DNA of 64,000 nucleotides, taken from NCBI GenBank assembly GCA_009823505.1, contig VZQC01002896.1, positions 1,860,775 to 1,924,774 of the forward strand. The letters are read 5' to 3'. Positions within the stretch are counted from its first letter, which is position 1. Each line of letters starts with the position of its first letter. The notes under the pieces were generated by a model. That model ran no database searches, was not told where the DNA came from, and worked only from the letters and a program-made list of their open reading frames with translations. Both the position numbers and the translations under genes were made by a program. Source of the stretch: Rhizomys pruinosus (taxonomy: Eukaryota; Chordata; Mammalia; Rodentia; Spalacidae). Below are positions 62,387-64,000 of the stretch, piece after piece.

Positions 62387-63990
62387 CTTCATGTAAAACC
62401 AATTTGCAAGCAGTTGTGCCCAAACCCACACAGCCCAAGGCTCCCACCATCCAGCTGGAGGGTTTTCTATGTACAATCAAGTTGATCAAATAAGTGTCCA
62501 GTCTATATTGCTGTAGTTTTGCCATTCACCCCAATCGCAGCCCTTACATTTCTACCACGCCCCCTCTTCTGCGGATTGTTCCCTGGGTTTAGAAAAGGGG
62601 CACAGGTGAACGAGAAGCAGTCTACTTTGTCTGAAGATGTTGCTTTGGACTCTGATCAGTTCTGGCTGTTTCCTTTCATGGGCTGACAGTTTGTCCAGGA
62701 ATAACATTTCAATCCTACTAATGAAGCACAAGCAATTAGATATATAGGTATTTAAACAGTGCTAATTATTATGGTAGGTTACTTTGGTATAGACACAGAT
62801 GTTTGGATGGTGTGCTAATCCATGGATTATGTTTTTTTTTCTGTAAAAGATGACAAGGTCTTACTGTGGCTTATAACATCTCCTAATCACTAGAGGATGT
62901 AAGCTTGTGGCAACATCCATGAGTTATTCCTCCAAGGAGAGAGCTAATAGCCAAATATATTTGGGATATACAGACATATGGCTGCCACTGCTGCACAGTA
63001 TTTCCAAGCGGGTAAAGTGTAGCTGATATTGATGGAGGAGTCTTGCTTGACTCAAGGAGACCTATATTTGCTTTATTGGTTCAGTGGCCTTTGGTAACAC
63101 TCTCCGGTATTCCAGAGACCAACTGTACACTTGCAAGTGCGGTCTCAGTACAACCTTCCCATGCTTACATCAGGTCTTTGACAGCAGGGCCTTACCGCCT
63201 CTCTTCTTGCAGGTATCCCTGTTTACAGGCAAGAAGCCTTTACCTTTTGGGGGGGCTTGGATCCCCTGGCCAACATCTCCTTGGCAGAATAATCCATTGC
63301 TGATACCAGAGCTCTTCTGTATTAATATATTTTGCTTATATGCACAGCTTAAAGAGACTTTAGTATTATATTTGGTTCTGAATAGAGCATAATCCTTTTC
63401 ACAATTCTTATGTCTATTAGTCAATTAAAGAAAGCAGTTTTACCAGTTTTACAAGAGATTACCTCTATAACATTCAGCTCTAATTTACAGTTAGAGAATG
63501 ACTTCATTACCACCATGTTTTTCTTTGTTCTACAAAAAAAGAGGTAAGGAAGTCTCTCATATTAAAACTGTGCAGCACCTAGAAAGTAAGGTTCATTAGG
63601 ACTCAGTATAAACAGTTGTTACACATATGGTCCTCAGAGATGTTTGATGCCTGTAGCAGTCTGAGGCTTTTCTTCCTTTTAGTGTTAAGATGGGTCAACT
63701 TCTCTGCTGGTATTTCTTGGTACAACCTACACAATGGAAGGCTGTATCTTTTCTTTCTCAGCCATTGAGTTGGTGACATTTTGACCTGTGGGAACATACA
63801 AATCTTTTCCCATAGTTAGTTTTAAGATTAAATTGAAAGTTTTTGACAAAAAGTTTTAGTATATAACTGTATCCCCCCTTTTTTATTTTAGGTTTTTGGT
63901 TTTTGACCCATGAGTCTCAAAAAGGCAGTTGTAGTACACATACCTATAGGCAGGAATCAAGGTGTAAATTTCATTTAATTTATCCATGAT
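62387..63990 (-). mobile_element. Retroelement-like direct repeat, copy 2
   Basis: Counterpart of 59733-61373, about 2.65 kb apart, same orientation. On the minus strand a short basic ORF (63797-63603) follows a CCCACAG acceptor-like site, which could be the start of a spliced retroviral ORF. The window ends before the repeat's other boundary can be seen. Confidence 0.5.
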
Positions 63991-64000
63991 GTTTTGGGTG

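Noticed and set aside
1..64000. Dozens of 60-100 codon ORFs with [22 protein letters not shown] or [17 protein letters not shown] text
   Set aside because: These are translations of B1 and B2-class SINEs.

Overview
The window is nuclear DNA of a muroid rodent. It is saturated with 7SL-derived B1 and tRNA-derived B2/B3-class SINEs, which are rodent-specific. Two genes have recognisable mammalian exons: the 3' end of SMARCC1 (BAF155) and the whole of CSPG5 (neuroglycan C, CALEB). Both are on the + strand, about 10 kb apart, and as far as I recall they are also neighbours in human and mouse. The SINE consensus differs from the house-mouse forms I know. B1 copies read 'GGCTACAGGGAGACCCTG', and the young B2-class copies have a long tail part ending 'GACAGTACATTCATACACATA'. 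I therefore favour a muroid other than Mus, without naming a species.

Layout: 1-23729 is SMARCC1 introns with exons at 9084-9345 and 19128-19298. The terminal coding exon is 23730-23842 and carries an 11-CAG polyglutamine run. A SINE-free 3' UTR of about 2.2 kb follows, to a poly(A) signal at 26023. Next, 26.05-35.8 kb is intergenic, mostly SINEs. A CpG island at 35.8-36.95 kb holds the CSPG5 promoter, a short upstream ORF and exon 1 (36373-36469). Exons 2 to 5 are 37048-38152, 42789-42977, 44866-44941 (or to 45022) and 55668-55829. Their sum, 1629 nt, encodes 542 residues with every splice phase consistent; the longer exon 4 gives 569. The CSPG5 3' UTR ends near 56185. Downstream lie a six-copy tandem repeat, more SINEs, and from 59.7 kb a minus-strand retroelement-like region with two 1.6-kb direct repeats.

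The genes act separately. SMARCC1 is a core scaffold of SWI/SNF (BAF) chromatin remodellers. CSPG5 is a brain transmembrane chondroitin sulfate proteoglycan with an EGF-like module.

The striking non-genic structures are as follows. A 2.3-kb, 28-bp minisatellite in CSPG5 intron 4 is open in all three forward frames, and a 17-bp array lies just downstream of it. A 65-bp array lies in a SMARCC1 intron. A recurrent B2-head/B1 chimeric SINE appears at least six times with the same junction. The B2-class SINEs fall into two subfamilies, split by an internal duplication. Two B1 copies are internally deleted. An assembly gap of 67 N lies in CSPG5 intron 3. I saw no CRISPR array, tRNA gene or prokaryotic system, and nothing I would call a new biological system with confidence.
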